Below, one piece after another: positions 26,161-34,754 of a stretch of 64,000 nt of DNA (positions are counted from its first letter, which is position 1; every line of letters starts with the position of its first letter). Source of the stretch: Flavobacterium rivuli WB 3.3-2 = DSM 21788. GTDB lineage: Bacteria; Bacteroidota; Bacteroidia; Flavobacteriales; Flavobacteriaceae. Below the pieces are notes generated by a model, which was given only the letters and a program-made list of their open reading frames with translations, did not search any database and was not told the origin of the DNA. The stretch covers positions 212,330 to 276,329 of the forward strand of contig NZ_KB899971.1 in the NCBI RefSeq assembly GCF_000378485.1. The letters are read 5' to 3'. The translations under genes were made by a program, and so were the position numbers.

Positions 26161-28041
26161 CTAATCTTTAATAATAAGCACCGGTATTTTTACCTTATGC
26201 CTAACGGCATCTACGGTAGTGCCAAAAATAAGGTCTTTAAAAAAGTTATGACCGTGTGCACCTAATATCAGTATGTCAAACTCGCCGCTGTCATTCACTA
26301 TTTTAGGTATCTGTTTTTTAGGGCTGCCAAAGCTTAGCTGCGTGGTAACGGTAAAGCCTATTTCTTCAAGGCTGTTTTTATACTGGGTAAGGTATTCCAT
26401 ATCTGTATTGGTTTCATGGTCTTCGGCCTGATCGCCATACAGCATGGCACCTACGGTTTCTACCACATGTATAAGTGTATAACGGGCATCGGTACCGCCA
26501 AGCTGCATTGCGCTCGATAGTGTTTTGCCATCGGTCTTGCTAAAATCAAGCGCTATGGCAATGTTTTGGTACACCTGTTTTTGCGGCAGCATTTGCAATG
26601 CCTTAGGGCTAAGGTGCGGCACAAGGTTTTTAACGGCCTTGCTTTTCATTACAAACGGCTCTATGGTAATGTACAAGAGTACCGCTACGGCAAGGGCGGT
26701 AACCGGCACTACAAATATCCAGATGTAAATTGGGTCGGCAGACTCTGCAATCCACCCATGTATTTCGTCGTAAACCAAATTGGCGTTAAGCCCTACAATG
26801 GTAAGGGCTATAGCCCATGCCCCAATTTTAGTAAATGTGCCTATGGTAAAATCGCCCATCTTGCTCTTATCGCTCACAAAATGTATCAGCGGAATAATTG
26901 CAAAGCCCAACTGCAAACTCAGTATTACCTGGCTTAATACCAGCAGCTCTCCGGTAGAATCTTCGCCAAAATAAAGTATGGTAAGGAAAGCCGGCAGTAT
27001 GGCAATAAGGCGGGTAACTATGCGGCGCACCCACGGTTGTATGCGCAGGTTAAGGTAGCCCTCCATAACAATTTGCCCTGCTAAAGTACCTGTAATGGTG
27101 CTGCTTTGCCCGGCTGCTATAAGCGCAAGGGCAAACAATACAGCTGCCCAGCTGCCCAGCATAGGCTCCAGTAATTTGTGTGCATCCTGTATATCGGCTA
27201 CTTCATGCAGGCCGGCAGTAAAAAAAGTGGCGGCTGCCAGTATAAGTATGGCGGCATTTACAAAAAAGGCAAGGTTTAAGGCTATTACAGAATCTATAAG
27301 GTTATAGCGTATGGCCTGCTTTATACCCTGAAAAGAACGGTCGAACTTGCGGGTTTGCACCAGCGAAGAGTGTAAATATAAATTGTGCGGCATTACCGTT
27401 GCCCCTATAATACCTATGGCAATATAAAGCGCGGCACTGGTAGGAATTGTAGGTATAAGGCCTTTTGCCACTTCGCCAATATCCGGCTTGGCAAAAAACA
27501 TTTCGGCTAAAAATGAAAGACCTATAATAGCAATAAGCCCAATGATAAAGGCCTCCATTTTCTTGATGCCCTTGTTCATAAGGAACAGCAGCAGGAAGGT
27601 ATCAAACATGGTAATGCTTACACCCCACAGCATTGGTAAATCAAACAAAAGTTTTAAGCCTATTGCCATACCCAGCACTTCGGCAAGGTCGCAGGCAGCA
27701 ATGGCAACTTCTGCCAGGGCATATAAAAATATGTTTATGTGTTTGGGGTACGTTTCGCGAGATGCCTGCGCAAGGTCGCGGCGGGTTACAATACCCAGGC
27801 GCGCACTAAGGCTTTGCAGCAACAGTGCCATAAGGTTACTCATGAGCAGTACCCACAGCAGCGAATAGCCAAACTCGCTGCCCCCGGCAAGATCTGTAGC
27901 CCAGTTGCCGGGATCCATATAGCCTACGCTTATCATGTATGCCGGGCCAAAGAACGCTAATATTTTTTTCCAGCCTTTGCCGCTGCCGCCGGCAGAGACC
28001 GACTCGTGTACGTCTTCGAGCGAATGGTTATTGTGTGGCAT
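26161..28041 (-). CDS. mntH: Nramp divalent metal transporter fused to a universal stress domain (MntH-Usp)
   Basis: Proton-coupled Mn2+/Fe2+ importer in the inner membrane. Residues 1-455 form the Nramp domain of eleven or so helices, with the metal-site motifs DPGN (43-46, TM1) and MPHN (217-220, TM6). Residues about 485-626 are a UspA domain with the nucleotide-binding signature G-x2-G-x9-G-T (GAHGHNFFKDLIFGTT, Gly594 onward). Typical MntH is about 410-450 residues, so the Usp part is an extra C-terminal module, which I recall from Bacteroidota relatives; it may sense ATP or stress and tune transport. It sits 3 bp after the DtxR-type regulator gene, the usual regulator-target pairing. Confidence 0.95.
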   Translation of the reverse strand: MPHNNHSLEDVHESVSAGGSGKGWKKILAFFGPAYMISVGYMDPGNWATDLAGGSEFGYSLLWVLLMSNLMALLLQSLSARLGIVTRRDLAQASRETYPKHINIFLYALAEVAIAACDLAEVLGMAIGLKLLFDLPMLWGVSITMFDTFLLLFLMNKGIKKMEAFIIGLIAIIGLSFLAEMFFAKPDIGEVAKGLIPTIPTSAALYIAIGIIGATVMPHNLYLHSSLVQTRKFDRSFQGIKQAIRYNLIDSVIALNLAFFVNAAILILAAATFFTAGLHEVADIQDAHKLLEPMLGSWAAVLFALALIAAGQSSTITGTLAGQIVMEGYLNLRIQPWVRRIVTRLIAILPAFLTILYFGEDSTGELLVLSQVILSLQLGFAIIPLIHFVSDKSKMGDFTIGTFTKIGAWAIALTIVGLNANLVYDEIHGWIAESADPIYIWIFVVPVTALAVAVLLYITIEPFVMKSKAVKNLVPHLSPKALQMLPQKQVYQNIAIALDFSKTDGKTLSSAMQLGGTDARYTLIHVVETVGAMLYGDQAEDHETNTDMEYLTQYKNSLEEIGFTVTTQLSFGSPKKQIPKIVNDSGEFDILILGAHGHNFFKDLIFGTTVDAVRHKVKIPVLIIKD

Positions 28042-28044
28042 GTA

Positions 28045-28698
28045 TTATACGGGTTTTACAAAAAGGTTAGAGGCTATTTTGTTAGATACGGTTACGTTTT
28101 TACCGTCTACACGAAGGCTCAACGAATGGTCAAAATCTTCTTTGGCTACCACCTCTATAGATGAGCCAAGGGCTATTTGCTGCTTATCAAGATATTGTAA
28201 AAAAGGGGGGGAACTGTCTTTAACACCTACACAGATAACTTTTTTGCTAACGCCAATTTCCGACAGTAGTTTTTTATCGATGCTTGCTATCCTGCCGTCT
28301 TTATCGGGTATGGGGTCGCCGTGAGGGTCTTCGGTAGGGAAGCCTAAAAACTCGTCGAGCTTGTTTGTAAGCTTTTCAGATTTTATGTGTTCCAGCTGTT
28401 CGGCCACATCGTGTACCTCATCCCATGAAAAATCGAGTTTCTCTACTAAAAATACTTCCCAAAGGCGGTGTTTGCGCACGATCATGAGTGCCATGAACAT
28501 GCCCTTTTGTGTAAGGGTTACGCCTTGGTATTTTACATATTCTACAAGTTCTTTGTCGGCAAGCTTTTGCACCATATCTGTAACAGATGATGGCTTGCTT
28601 TCCATAACGTTAGCAATAGCATTAGTACTTATGCCTTTGTTTGCAGTGTGCGATAAGTGGTAGATAACCTTAAGGTAGTTCTCTTCAGAGTAAGTCAT
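28045..28698 (-). CDS. mntR: DtxR/MntR family metal-dependent transcriptional regulator
   Basis: Metal-activated repressor, 217 residues. Residues 1-60 are the winged helix (YSEENYLKVIYHLSHTANKGISTNAIANVMESKPSSVTDMVQKL), 65-140 the metal-binding dimerisation domain (HRLWEVFLVEKLDFSWDEVHDVAEQLEHI with its His/Glu ligands and GDPIP), and about 145-217 an SH3-like FeoA domain, making it the long three-domain type. It precedes mntH in one operon. A palindromic candidate operator lies about 60 bp upstream next to the promoter, so the operon is probably repressed when Mn2+ (or Fe2+) is sufficient. Confidence 0.94.
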   Translation of the reverse strand: MTYSEENYLKVIYHLSHTANKGISTNAIANVMESKPSSVTDMVQKLADKELVEYVKYQGVTLTQKGMFMALMIVRKHRLWEVFLVEKLDFSWDEVHDVAEQLEHIKSEKLTNKLDEFLGFPTEDPHGDPIPDKDGRIASIDKKLLSEIGVSKKVICVGVKDSSPPFLQYLDKQQIALGSSIEVVAKEDFDHSLSLRVDGKNVTVSNKIASNLFVKPV

Positions 28699-28719
28699 TA
28701 TAAGCTATAGTGATAGCTA

Positions 28720-28727
28720 CAAATATA
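28720..28727 (-). promoter_or_regulatory. -7 promoter element TATATTTG of mntR-mntH
   Basis: Minus-strand TATATTTG matches TAnnTTTG, 22 bases before the mntR ATG; a TTTTTA sequence 20 bases further upstream may serve as -33. Confidence 0.6.
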
Positions 28728-28756
28728 ATGAATTATTTGATACAGGTAAAAACATT

Positions 28757-28772
28757 TTTAGTCTTGGCTAAA
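28757..28772 (-). promoter_or_regulatory. Candidate MntR operator
   Basis: TTTAGTCTTGGCTAAA is an imperfect palindrome (12 of 16 positions symmetric, TTTAG-C / G-CTAAA) just upstream of the -33 region. Its shape resembles DtxR/MntR boxes. No second copy was seen. Confidence 0.45.
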
Positions 28773-28909
28773 CATTAAGATTTGTTCAGGAAGATAAATA
28801 TGATTTAGAGGTCATTTCACATCAAATTGATAAATGAGGTATTAAGATGATGAATTGCCGTAGGATATTATACCAACGTCAGTGCTTAATAGTAAATATT
28901 TTTTTCACG

Positions 28910-29028
28910 CAAAGGCGCAGAGCCGCAAAGCTTAGCACTCTTTAGTAAGTATCTTTTTAAGCGACTGTTAAGTCGCTGGGGTGTACCAGTCTATCATTCC
29001 CCGCTTTGCGGCTCTGCATCTTTACGAG
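28910..29028. repeat. Foldback repeat, R2 subtype with GCGACTGTTAAGTCGC core
   Basis: Left arm TCACGCAAAGGCGCAGAGCC then GCAAAGC; right arm GCTTTGCGGCTCTGCATCTT then TACGAGA. The inner AGCGACTGTTAAGTCGCT is itself a hairpin and is shared with the element at 3429. Confidence 0.7.
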
Positions 29029-29119
29029 ACATTAACAAACATATTGAACTTATAACATTTCTTTAAATGCTATTACACATAGATTGCCATATAAACTACC
29101 CTGAACACAACTCTAAACT

Positions 29120-30214
29120 TTACGCGAGTCCCTCCCACCATTTAGTAAATACTGTATTGGTATCGTTAAGGCTTACCTTCTCCCCTATCATTGGGGTAAC
29201 AACGGGCATATTTTGTCTTGCCGCTTCAGTAGTAACGCGGATAAGAGGCTCATCCCAGGCATGAACGCTTAACGCGAATTTAGAATGGTGTACCGGCATC
29301 AATCTTTGTGCACCAAGATCGTGTGCGGCGGTAACCACCTCTTCGGGCATCATGTGTATGTATTTCCAGTATTCGTTGTATTGGCCACATTCTAATATAG
29401 CAAGGTCAAACGGGCCATGCTCCTGCCCTATGGTTTTAAAGTGGTGGTCGTAACCGGAATCTCCGCCCAGGAATAATTTAAACGATGGCGTTTGCAGTAC
29501 AAAGGCTGCCCATACCGCCTGGTTGCGCTTAAAGCTGCGCCCCGAAAAATGCCTGCCGGGAACGGCGTGTACCGTAAAACCTTCGTTTAAAACTACAGCT
29601 TCGTTCCAGTTGGGTTCGCTAATAATGGCGGGGTTATAACCCCAGTATTCTAAATGTTCAGCAGTGCCCAGGCTGGTAACTACTTTCCTGACTTTAGGCT
29701 TTAATTTCAGCACCGTTTGGTAATCAAGATGGTCCCAGTGGTCGTGCGATATAAAGAGGAAATCTATCTGCGGAAAATCTTCCACCGCATACACATCGCT
29801 GCCTGCAAAGGCTCTTGTAGTAGCGGGAATAGGCGATGCACTTCCGCTAAAAACAGGGTCTACCAATATGGTCTTACCGTCTGCCTGAATAAAATAGGAC
29901 GAATGCCCAAACCACACTATCACATTTTCGGACGGGTCCAGGTTTTTAAGGTCGGTTTTTTGCGATGGCAGTGGCTGCGAGGGCTTGTTACGCCTGTCTT
30001 TACCAAAAAAGAATTTAGTAAGTACTTTAGTATAAGTAGCACCTTCGGCAAGGTCGGGCGTAAAGCTTTGGTTCTGGAACTGCCCGTCTTTATAGTTTGC
30101 TGCCTGCTGAATTTTAATGAGCCTGCTACCCGATGGTTTCCTGCCAAATCGTGGCGATTGCATAAAGATAACTGTAGCTGCTGTTATAAGTGCCACTATG
30201 ATTATAAAGATCAT
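29120..30214 (-). CDS. MBL fold metallo-hydrolase, NAPE-PLD/UlaG-like
   Basis: 364 residues with an N-terminal membrane anchor (MIFIIIVALITAATVIFM) followed by a metallo-beta-lactamase fold. The strand VIVWFGHSSYFIQADGKTILVDPVF, the zinc motif SHDHWDHLD (HxHxDH form), the FLGGDSGYD metal Asp and the VHHSKFALS His are all visible. These features place it with the NAPE-phospholipase D-like group, which can cleave N-acyl phosphatidylethanolamine; the actual substrate of bacterial members is mostly unknown. It is monocistronic, with its anchor in the inner membrane and the catalytic part probably periplasmic. Confidence 0.9.
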   Translation of the reverse strand: MIFIIIVALITAATVIFMQSPRFGRKPSGSRLIKIQQAANYKDGQFQNQSFTPDLAEGATYTKVLTKFFFGKDRRNKPSQPLPSQKTDLKNLDPSENVIVWFGHSSYFIQADGKTILVDPVFSGSASPIPATTRAFAGSDVYAVEDFPQIDFLFISHDHWDHLDYQTVLKLKPKVRKVVTSLGTAEHLEYWGYNPAIISEPNWNEAVVLNEGFTVHAVPGRHFSGRSFKRNQAVWAAFVLQTPSFKLFLGGDSGYDHHFKTIGQEHGPFDLAILECGQYNEYWKYIHMMPEEVVTAAHDLGAQRLMPVHHSKFALSVHAWDEPLIRVTTEAARQNMPVVTPMIGEKVSLNDTNTVFTKWWEGLA

Positions 30215-30290
30215 TTGTATTGTATTAGAATGGCAAAATTAGATAAAAAAGAAATCGCGTATTTTGTTGTAACGTTCATTATTACTTGAT

Positions 30291-30451
30291 GAACTCATCA
30301 TGACTTTTTTCAATTGGCTGCAAAATGATCTTTTCGCCCCCTATTTTACCTGTTTTATTATTCCGTAGCGCTGCTATGCAATGCAAAAAAGCTAAAATCT
30401 GAAACAAAAATCTCCATTTTTCGCTTCAATCAAAAAAGTCAAGACGAGTTC
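30291..30451. repeat. Inverted repeat of a separate family
   Basis: GAACTCATCATGACTTTTTT (from 30291) with CAATTG, against CAATCAAAAAAGTCAAGACG with AGTTC (to 30451): arms of about 25 bp with few mismatches around about 110 bp. The ends match none of the R1 to R4 families. It lies between the convergently spaced MBL promoter and the GDYXXLXY stop. Confidence 0.5.
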
Positions 30452-30475
30452 GATAAATTTATTGCAGCAAACAAC

Positions 30476-31039
30476 CTACTCTTCCCTTTTACGCAGCACA
30501 TAATTACGAATGGGCTGGCCATCTACAATAACATCAGTTACAACGACATTACCTTCTTTTACCGCAACAAGGGCATAGGCCGGTTTTGTATTTTCCTGAC
30601 GGCTATAGTCCCGGTAACTGTCTTCGGCTTCCTGTGCTTTGCCTTCTTCCATGTAAAAACGGTCAAAAGGCAGGTTAATATGCAAACTGCCATCAAAATA
30701 ATAATTTGTTTTAACCACAATATAGTCATTGCCTGTTTGGGGCCGGGTTTTAGTAATGGCAGTTATTTTTGCAAAGCCGGCAGCATTTATACTTAGCAAC
30801 GCATAAACCTGTTCATTGCTTTGCCAAACAGTATCTTTTACCCTAAGGATATTTTCTTCAAAATTGAGGCTCACATATTTTCCCCTAAACGGGTCTGACG
30901 GGTCTATAGGTTCTGTCTTAAACTTATACACAGTGCCGTGGCTCACGGTCATTTCGTTATCGTACACCATTTTTAAAGGTGCAAATGCCTGCAATAATGC
31001 TGTTACTGCAAAGGCTATAAATACATATTTAGTTTTCAT
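30476..31039 (-). CDS. GDYXXLXY domain-containing protein
   Basis: 187 residues with an N-terminal transmembrane or signal segment (MKTKYVFIAFAVTALLQAFAP) and the family's defining block DPFRGKYVSLNFEEN (consensus DPxxGDYxxLxY). The GRAGDY-type second half, ENTKPAYALVAVKEGNVVVTDVIVDGQPI, follows. The function of the family is unknown, but it is regularly encoded next to DUF2157 membrane proteins, as here. Its start overlaps the last 11 bp of the DUF2157 gene, so the pair is translationally coupled. Confidence 0.88.
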   Translation of the reverse strand: MKTKYVFIAFAVTALLQAFAPLKMVYDNEMTVSHGTVYKFKTEPIDPSDPFRGKYVSLNFEENILRVKDTVWQSNEQVYALLSINAAGFAKITAITKTRPQTGNDYIVVKTNYYFDGSLHINLPFDRFYMEEGKAQEAEDSYRDYSRQENTKPAYALVAVKEGNVVVTDVIVDGQPIRNYVLRKREE

Positions 31040-32315
31040 GGGTATGGGTATCAGGTTGTTCTTTCTTTTTCTTTATAACTATGTAATTGGCTGCAAAAAA
31101 GCCAATGCCCACTATTAAAAAAAGGCTGCCGCGAATGGCAAAAGAAATATTGGTATCAAAAAAACGGATGGTGGTAAGTACAGCCAGTACCAGTATCCCA
31201 AAATTTAAGGTGCGAAAATGCAGTTTATTAATACCGTTACGAATGGTTAGTATGCCAAACGCTAATATAACCAGGTTAGTAAGTATGGTAGCGAGGGGTA
31301 CATTTACCATTGCTATAAAGTATAACACCGGGAACAGGAATGTTGCCCACTTAAGGCTGCTAAACGTAGCACTTTTATACCTGAACATTAAAATTGCACT
31401 TATGAGCAGGAGCACAGCCCAGATTATTATAAAATGGCTCTGCACGGCATAAATTCCGTATTGCATATTACCGGTTATCTCTAACCACATATATTGTGCA
31501 GATACCATAAGCAGCACTATAATAATACCTAACTCGCCAAAGGCAAGATAGCCCGTTTGCTTTTTTAAATTGGCAAAGAACGGCAGCGAGCCTACGTTGT
31601 ACATAAGGCATAGAAAAGCCATATACATAACCACTACAAAACCATCGGCACCTTTAAGAAAGGCCCCAAAGGCAATGAGCAGGCTTAAAGGCATAAGCCA
31701 GTTAAGTACTACAGCCAGGTTACTGTTTTTACCGGTTTTTAAATGCCCTATGTAAAAAGGTAATAACGCGGCAATAAATAACAGGTACCAATACGGCCTT
31801 TCCCATAACGAGTAACCGGCTACTGCACTATACCAGGTGCTAAAAACCAGGAGCAGTATTGCCGCAGCATTAGAGTTAAGAAGGTATACCAGCGGCAGGC
31901 ACAGCAATATCCAGGTTGTTAAAAATGCAGGAAAATCGCCGGATATATTATATATCTGCGCCACGAGCGAGATGGATGCCCCTACCGCAAAGAACAGTAG
32001 TGTTGCCGCTGTTTCTTTCCACACGCTGCTTTTGTTTTTTAAGATAGAATATCCTGCAAGTGCCTGCGCTATAAATAAAGGCAGCACAGCAAGGCCGGTC
32101 TTAATAGTTTTACTAAAGTTGTCCCAGTTATGGGCAAATATGAGTATTATGCCCAGGCCTGCGAGTATGCCACCCAGCACCCCAAATATGGTAAGCATAA
32201 TATTTGTTTGCGGATTTACCCTTGCGGCATAATACCTCTCTATATCGGTAGCGGTTTGTGGTGATATAACGTTGTTTTCCACCAGCTCCGGCAGGTCTTT
32301 TAATAAGGTTGCCAT
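31029..32315 (-). CDS. DUF2157 domain-containing membrane protein
   Basis: 428 residues: a soluble N-terminal DUF2157 part (LLKDLPELVENNVISPQTATDIERYY) then about twelve hydrophobic segments, the first with the typical FGVLGGILAGLGIILIFAHNWD. Start ATG 32315 (MATLLKDLPELV) is chosen; the longer frame to 32399 runs through the terminator of the next gene. Known only as a partner of GDYXXLXY proteins, it may form a membrane complex with the downstream product. Encoded 43 bp after the yiaA terminator. Confidence 0.9.
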   Translation of the reverse strand: MATLLKDLPELVENNVISPQTATDIERYYAARVNPQTNIMLTIFGVLGGILAGLGIILIFAHNWDNFSKTIKTGLAVLPLFIAQALAGYSILKNKSSVWKETAATLLFFAVGASISLVAQIYNISGDFPAFLTTWILLCLPLVYLLNSNAAAILLLVFSTWYSAVAGYSLWERPYWYLLFIAALLPFYIGHLKTGKNSNLAVVLNWLMPLSLLIAFGAFLKGADGFVVVMYMAFLCLMYNVGSLPFFANLKKQTGYLAFGELGIIIVLLMVSAQYMWLEITGNMQYGIYAVQSHFIIIWAVLLLISAILMFRYKSATFSSLKWATFLFPVLYFIAMVNVPLATILTNLVILAFGILTIRNGINKLHFRTLNFGILVLAVLTTIRFFDTNISFAIRGSLFLIVGIGFFAANYIVIKKKKEQPDTHTHEN

Positions 32316-32357
32316 AATTGTATTTTGTTTAAATGTACAATAAAATAAGTATGTATA

Positions 32358-32396
32358 TAAAAAACCCCACAGCCACCGGTTAAGGCAGCCATGGGG
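32358..32396 (-). terminator. Strong terminator between yiaA and DUF2157
   Basis: On the minus strand CCCCATGGCTGCC and GGTGGCTGTGGGG form a 13 bp stem with several G-U pairs and a 6-base loop, followed by six T. It separates the yiaA transcript from the DUF2157 pair. Confidence 0.85.
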
Positions 32397-32410
32397 CATC
32401 CGCTAAGCGT

Positions 32411-32890
32411 TTACGCCGACTTTAAGTCGCGGGTATTTTTTTGTACGGCTATGGCTGCAAACAGGCTCAGGGCAAAAGACATCCCAAAGAAGCCTTTCTC
32501 GCTCAGCAGCAAATCAGCATTCCACAGGCCTATTACCAGTAAAACTATAGAGGCTACTGTGGTAAACCAGCTTATACCATAATAGATATCGGTTACGGGG
32601 ATGCCTTCCAGCCTATCCCTCACACTTTTTTGTACAGATATTACAGAGAACAACCCAAAGAGCAGTATGGTAAAATAGTAGCCTTTTTCGTTAAGCTGCA
32701 TGGTGGCGTTAAACAGCCCTATGCAATATGCTACAGCACCTGTAAGCAGCGCCATCCATGAGGCACCCACAAAGGCATTGGTAGGTTTTAACGAACGCGG
32801 CCCTTCGGGTGTTGTTGTTGTTGTTGTTGTTGTTGTTTCTTTTTTTGATGGTGAAGTTTCATTTACTTCAAAGGATTTTAGCGGTTCCAT
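32411..32890 (-). CDS. yiaA: YiaA/YiaB family inner membrane protein
   Basis: 159 residues with two copies of the YiaAB two-helix domain: [20 protein letters not shown] ... [17 protein letters not shown] ... [12 protein letters not shown], then [26 protein letters not shown] ... AVQKNTRD. This matches E. coli YiaA closely. The function is unknown. The 40-residue N-terminal extension is hydrophilic and contains nine consecutive Thr encoded by a perfect (ACA)9 microsatellite, a possible length-variable linker. Own terminator downstream. Confidence 0.9.
   Translation of the reverse strand: MEPLKSFEVNETSPSKKETTTTTTTTTPEGPRSLKPTNAFVGASWMALLTGAVAYCIGLFNATMQLNEKGYYFTILLFGLFSVISVQKSVRDRLEGIPVTDIYYGISWFTTVASIVLLVIGLWNADLLLSEKGFFGMSFALSLFAAIAVQKNTRDLKSA
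32811..32837. repeat. Trinucleotide microsatellite, nine ACA units
   Basis: GTT x9 on the plus strand encodes nine Thr in the N-terminal tail of yiaA. Slippage would change tail length without breaking the frame. Confidence 0.85.
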
Positions 32891-33019
32891 AAGTATTGAT
32901 TTTGTTATTAATTATAAGGCAAATCTCCGTCAAAAAATAAAGCGGTAAAAATCAATATCATTATAAAACTGACGATATAAAACAGTATTTTTATAATTTT
33001 AAAACTATATATAAGTATC

Positions 33020-34504
33020 ATGAATGCCATACACGAAATCATTAACTTAATGGACAACTATGATAAAAAGGCATTTAAAAATTACCTTAACGAAAAGAAC
33101 AAGCGCAGTGATGTACAAAACATAACGCTTTTTAAATTGCTTGAAACTGACGATATAATTACCATAAATAAAATTTACGGTACTAATAACGCGGCATACC
33201 ATGCGCTTAATAAACGCCTTTATGATAACTTAGTATCGTTCATGGCAGGCCGCACGTTTATAAACAATTCCGGCGAAGCCCACGAGGTATTGCGCCTGCT
33301 CGTGGTAAGCCGCCTGTTTTTAGAACACAAGCTTACTAAAACCGCTTTTAAATGCCTGGCTAAAGCCGAAGCCAAAGCTATAGAGCTGGAACACTTTAGC
33401 CTGCTTAACGAAATTTACCACACCCAGATACAGTATGCCCACCTTAACCCACAGCTTTTGCTAAATGATGTAATAGATAAATTTACCGCCAATAAAGAAA
33501 AACTAAACCGCGAAGAACAGCTTAACCTGGGCTATGCACTCCTGCGCCGCGAACTGGCAGAGATCGTGCACAAGGGAAAGGTTATAGATTTCAGGGAATT
33601 TATAATAGGCACAATGGGCAATCTTGGAGTATCACTTACAGAGATACTTACGTTTAAATCGCTGTACCAAATTTTATTTATTGCTAACGAGTACGCTTCC
33701 TTAAACAGCAACTTTACCCTTGTAGAGCCCTTTGTGCAAAAAAGCTACGCTTTTATTACCGGTAAAGAAGAAATGGCAGGCAGGCAGCTGTATTACCATA
33801 TTTACATTTTGTATTTTATGGCTAATTTTCATTTTCGCAATCGCCGTTTTACAGAAAGCGTGACAATACTGGAGCAGATGCACAACCAGATGCAACAGCA
33901 AAACAAAAGGTACTATCCGCTGTTTTACATAAGGTATTTTCTGTTGGTATCTCTTAACAAAAATTATAACGGCGAGCCCGCAAACGCTTTGGCTATTGCC
34001 GAAAAAGCCCTGAAAGACGCCTCTAAAAAAGCCGACCTTGTTGATGTGAACGACCTGCGGCTTGCTATCATCGTGTTTTGCCTTCAGCAGGAAGACCGCG
34101 CCGTGAGTAAATACATGCGGCAGTATGTGCACAGCGACAGCTGGTACGAAAAAAAGCTGGGTATGGTATACGCCATCAGGAAAAGCCTGGTAGAGATATT
34201 AATGCACATTCAGTTTGAGAATACCGAACTGGCTTTGTCCCGGATTAAAAGTTTTAAGCGGCGCTACAAAAAATACCTTGCCGAAGTAAACGAAACCCGC
34301 GTTATGAATTATGTATTGCTGGTGGAAAAGTATGTGCAAAAACCGGAAATAGTTACAACATCTGCCTTTAAGCTGGGCATAGAGGCAATGGTGCAGCCTA
34401 ATGCACAGGAGGATATTTTCGTGTTGAGCTTTTTAGGCTGGCTGCTTGCTAAAGCATACAAAAAACCGGTATATGAGGTTACTTTGGGGTTAATGAAAGG
34501 TTGA
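33020..34504 (+). CDS. Helical-repeat (TPR-like) protein, unknown function
   Basis: 494 residues, no signal peptide, almost wholly alpha-helical. Alternating helices with small-residue contacts (LLVVSRLFLEHKLTKTAFKCLAKAEAKAIELEHFSLLNE and FRNRRFTESVTILEQMHNQ) give a tetratricopeptide-like solenoid of perhaps eight repeats, suggesting a cytosolic scaffold. I do not recognise a catalytic motif. Related flavobacterial proteins exist in my memory only as hypothetical proteins. Start ATG 33020, which follows a long AT-rich spacer shared with the divergent yiaA gene. It has no co-transcribed neighbour. Confidence 0.75.
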   Translation: MNAIHEIINLMDNYDKKAFKNYLNEKNKRSDVQNITLFKLLETDDIITINKIYGTNNAAYHALNKRLYDNLVSFMAGRTFINNSGEAHEVLRLLVVSRLFLEHKLTKTAFKCLAKAEAKAIELEHFSLLNEIYHTQIQYAHLNPQLLLNDVIDKFTANKEKLNREEQLNLGYALLRRELAEIVHKGKVIDFREFIIGTMGNLGVSLTEILTFKSLYQILFIANEYASLNSNFTLVEPFVQKSYAFITGKEEMAGRQLYYHIYILYFMANFHFRNRRFTESVTILEQMHNQMQQQNKRYYPLFYIRYFLLVSLNKNYNGEPANALAIAEKALKDASKKADLVDVNDLRLAIIVFCLQQEDRAVSKYMRQYVHSDSWYEKKLGMVYAIRKSLVEILMHIQFENTELALSRIKSFKRRYKKYLAEVNETRVMNYVLLVEKYVQKPEIVTTSAFKLGIEAMVQPNAQEDIFVLSFLGWLLAKAYKKPVYEVTLGLMKG

Positions 34505-34523
34505 TGCTTTTACCAATAAAGTT

Positions 34524-34730
34524 TTTTTACCACAAAGGTCACCAAGCATTTCACAAGGTGCACAAAGCAATATAAATATTTAACAATAAATATAAAAAAG
34601 TTGTATTATTAGAGCACAAAGCTTTATGGCTATCTGTGCACTCAGCTTTGTGTTCTCAAAGAGCAAAGCATTTTCTTTGTGCCCTTTGTGCTATTGATCT
34701 TAATTAGCACTCGTGCCCTTTGTGGTAAAA
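34524..34730. repeat. Foldback repeat, R2
   Basis: Starts TTTTACCACAAAGGTCACCA, ends CTCGTGCCCTTTGTGGTAAA, with inner pairs CACAAAGC / GCTTTGTG. The core differs from the 13720 and 21506 copies; only the ends are common. Confidence 0.65.
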
Positions 34731-34754
34731 TGTATAAAACGCTATAAATAAAGA

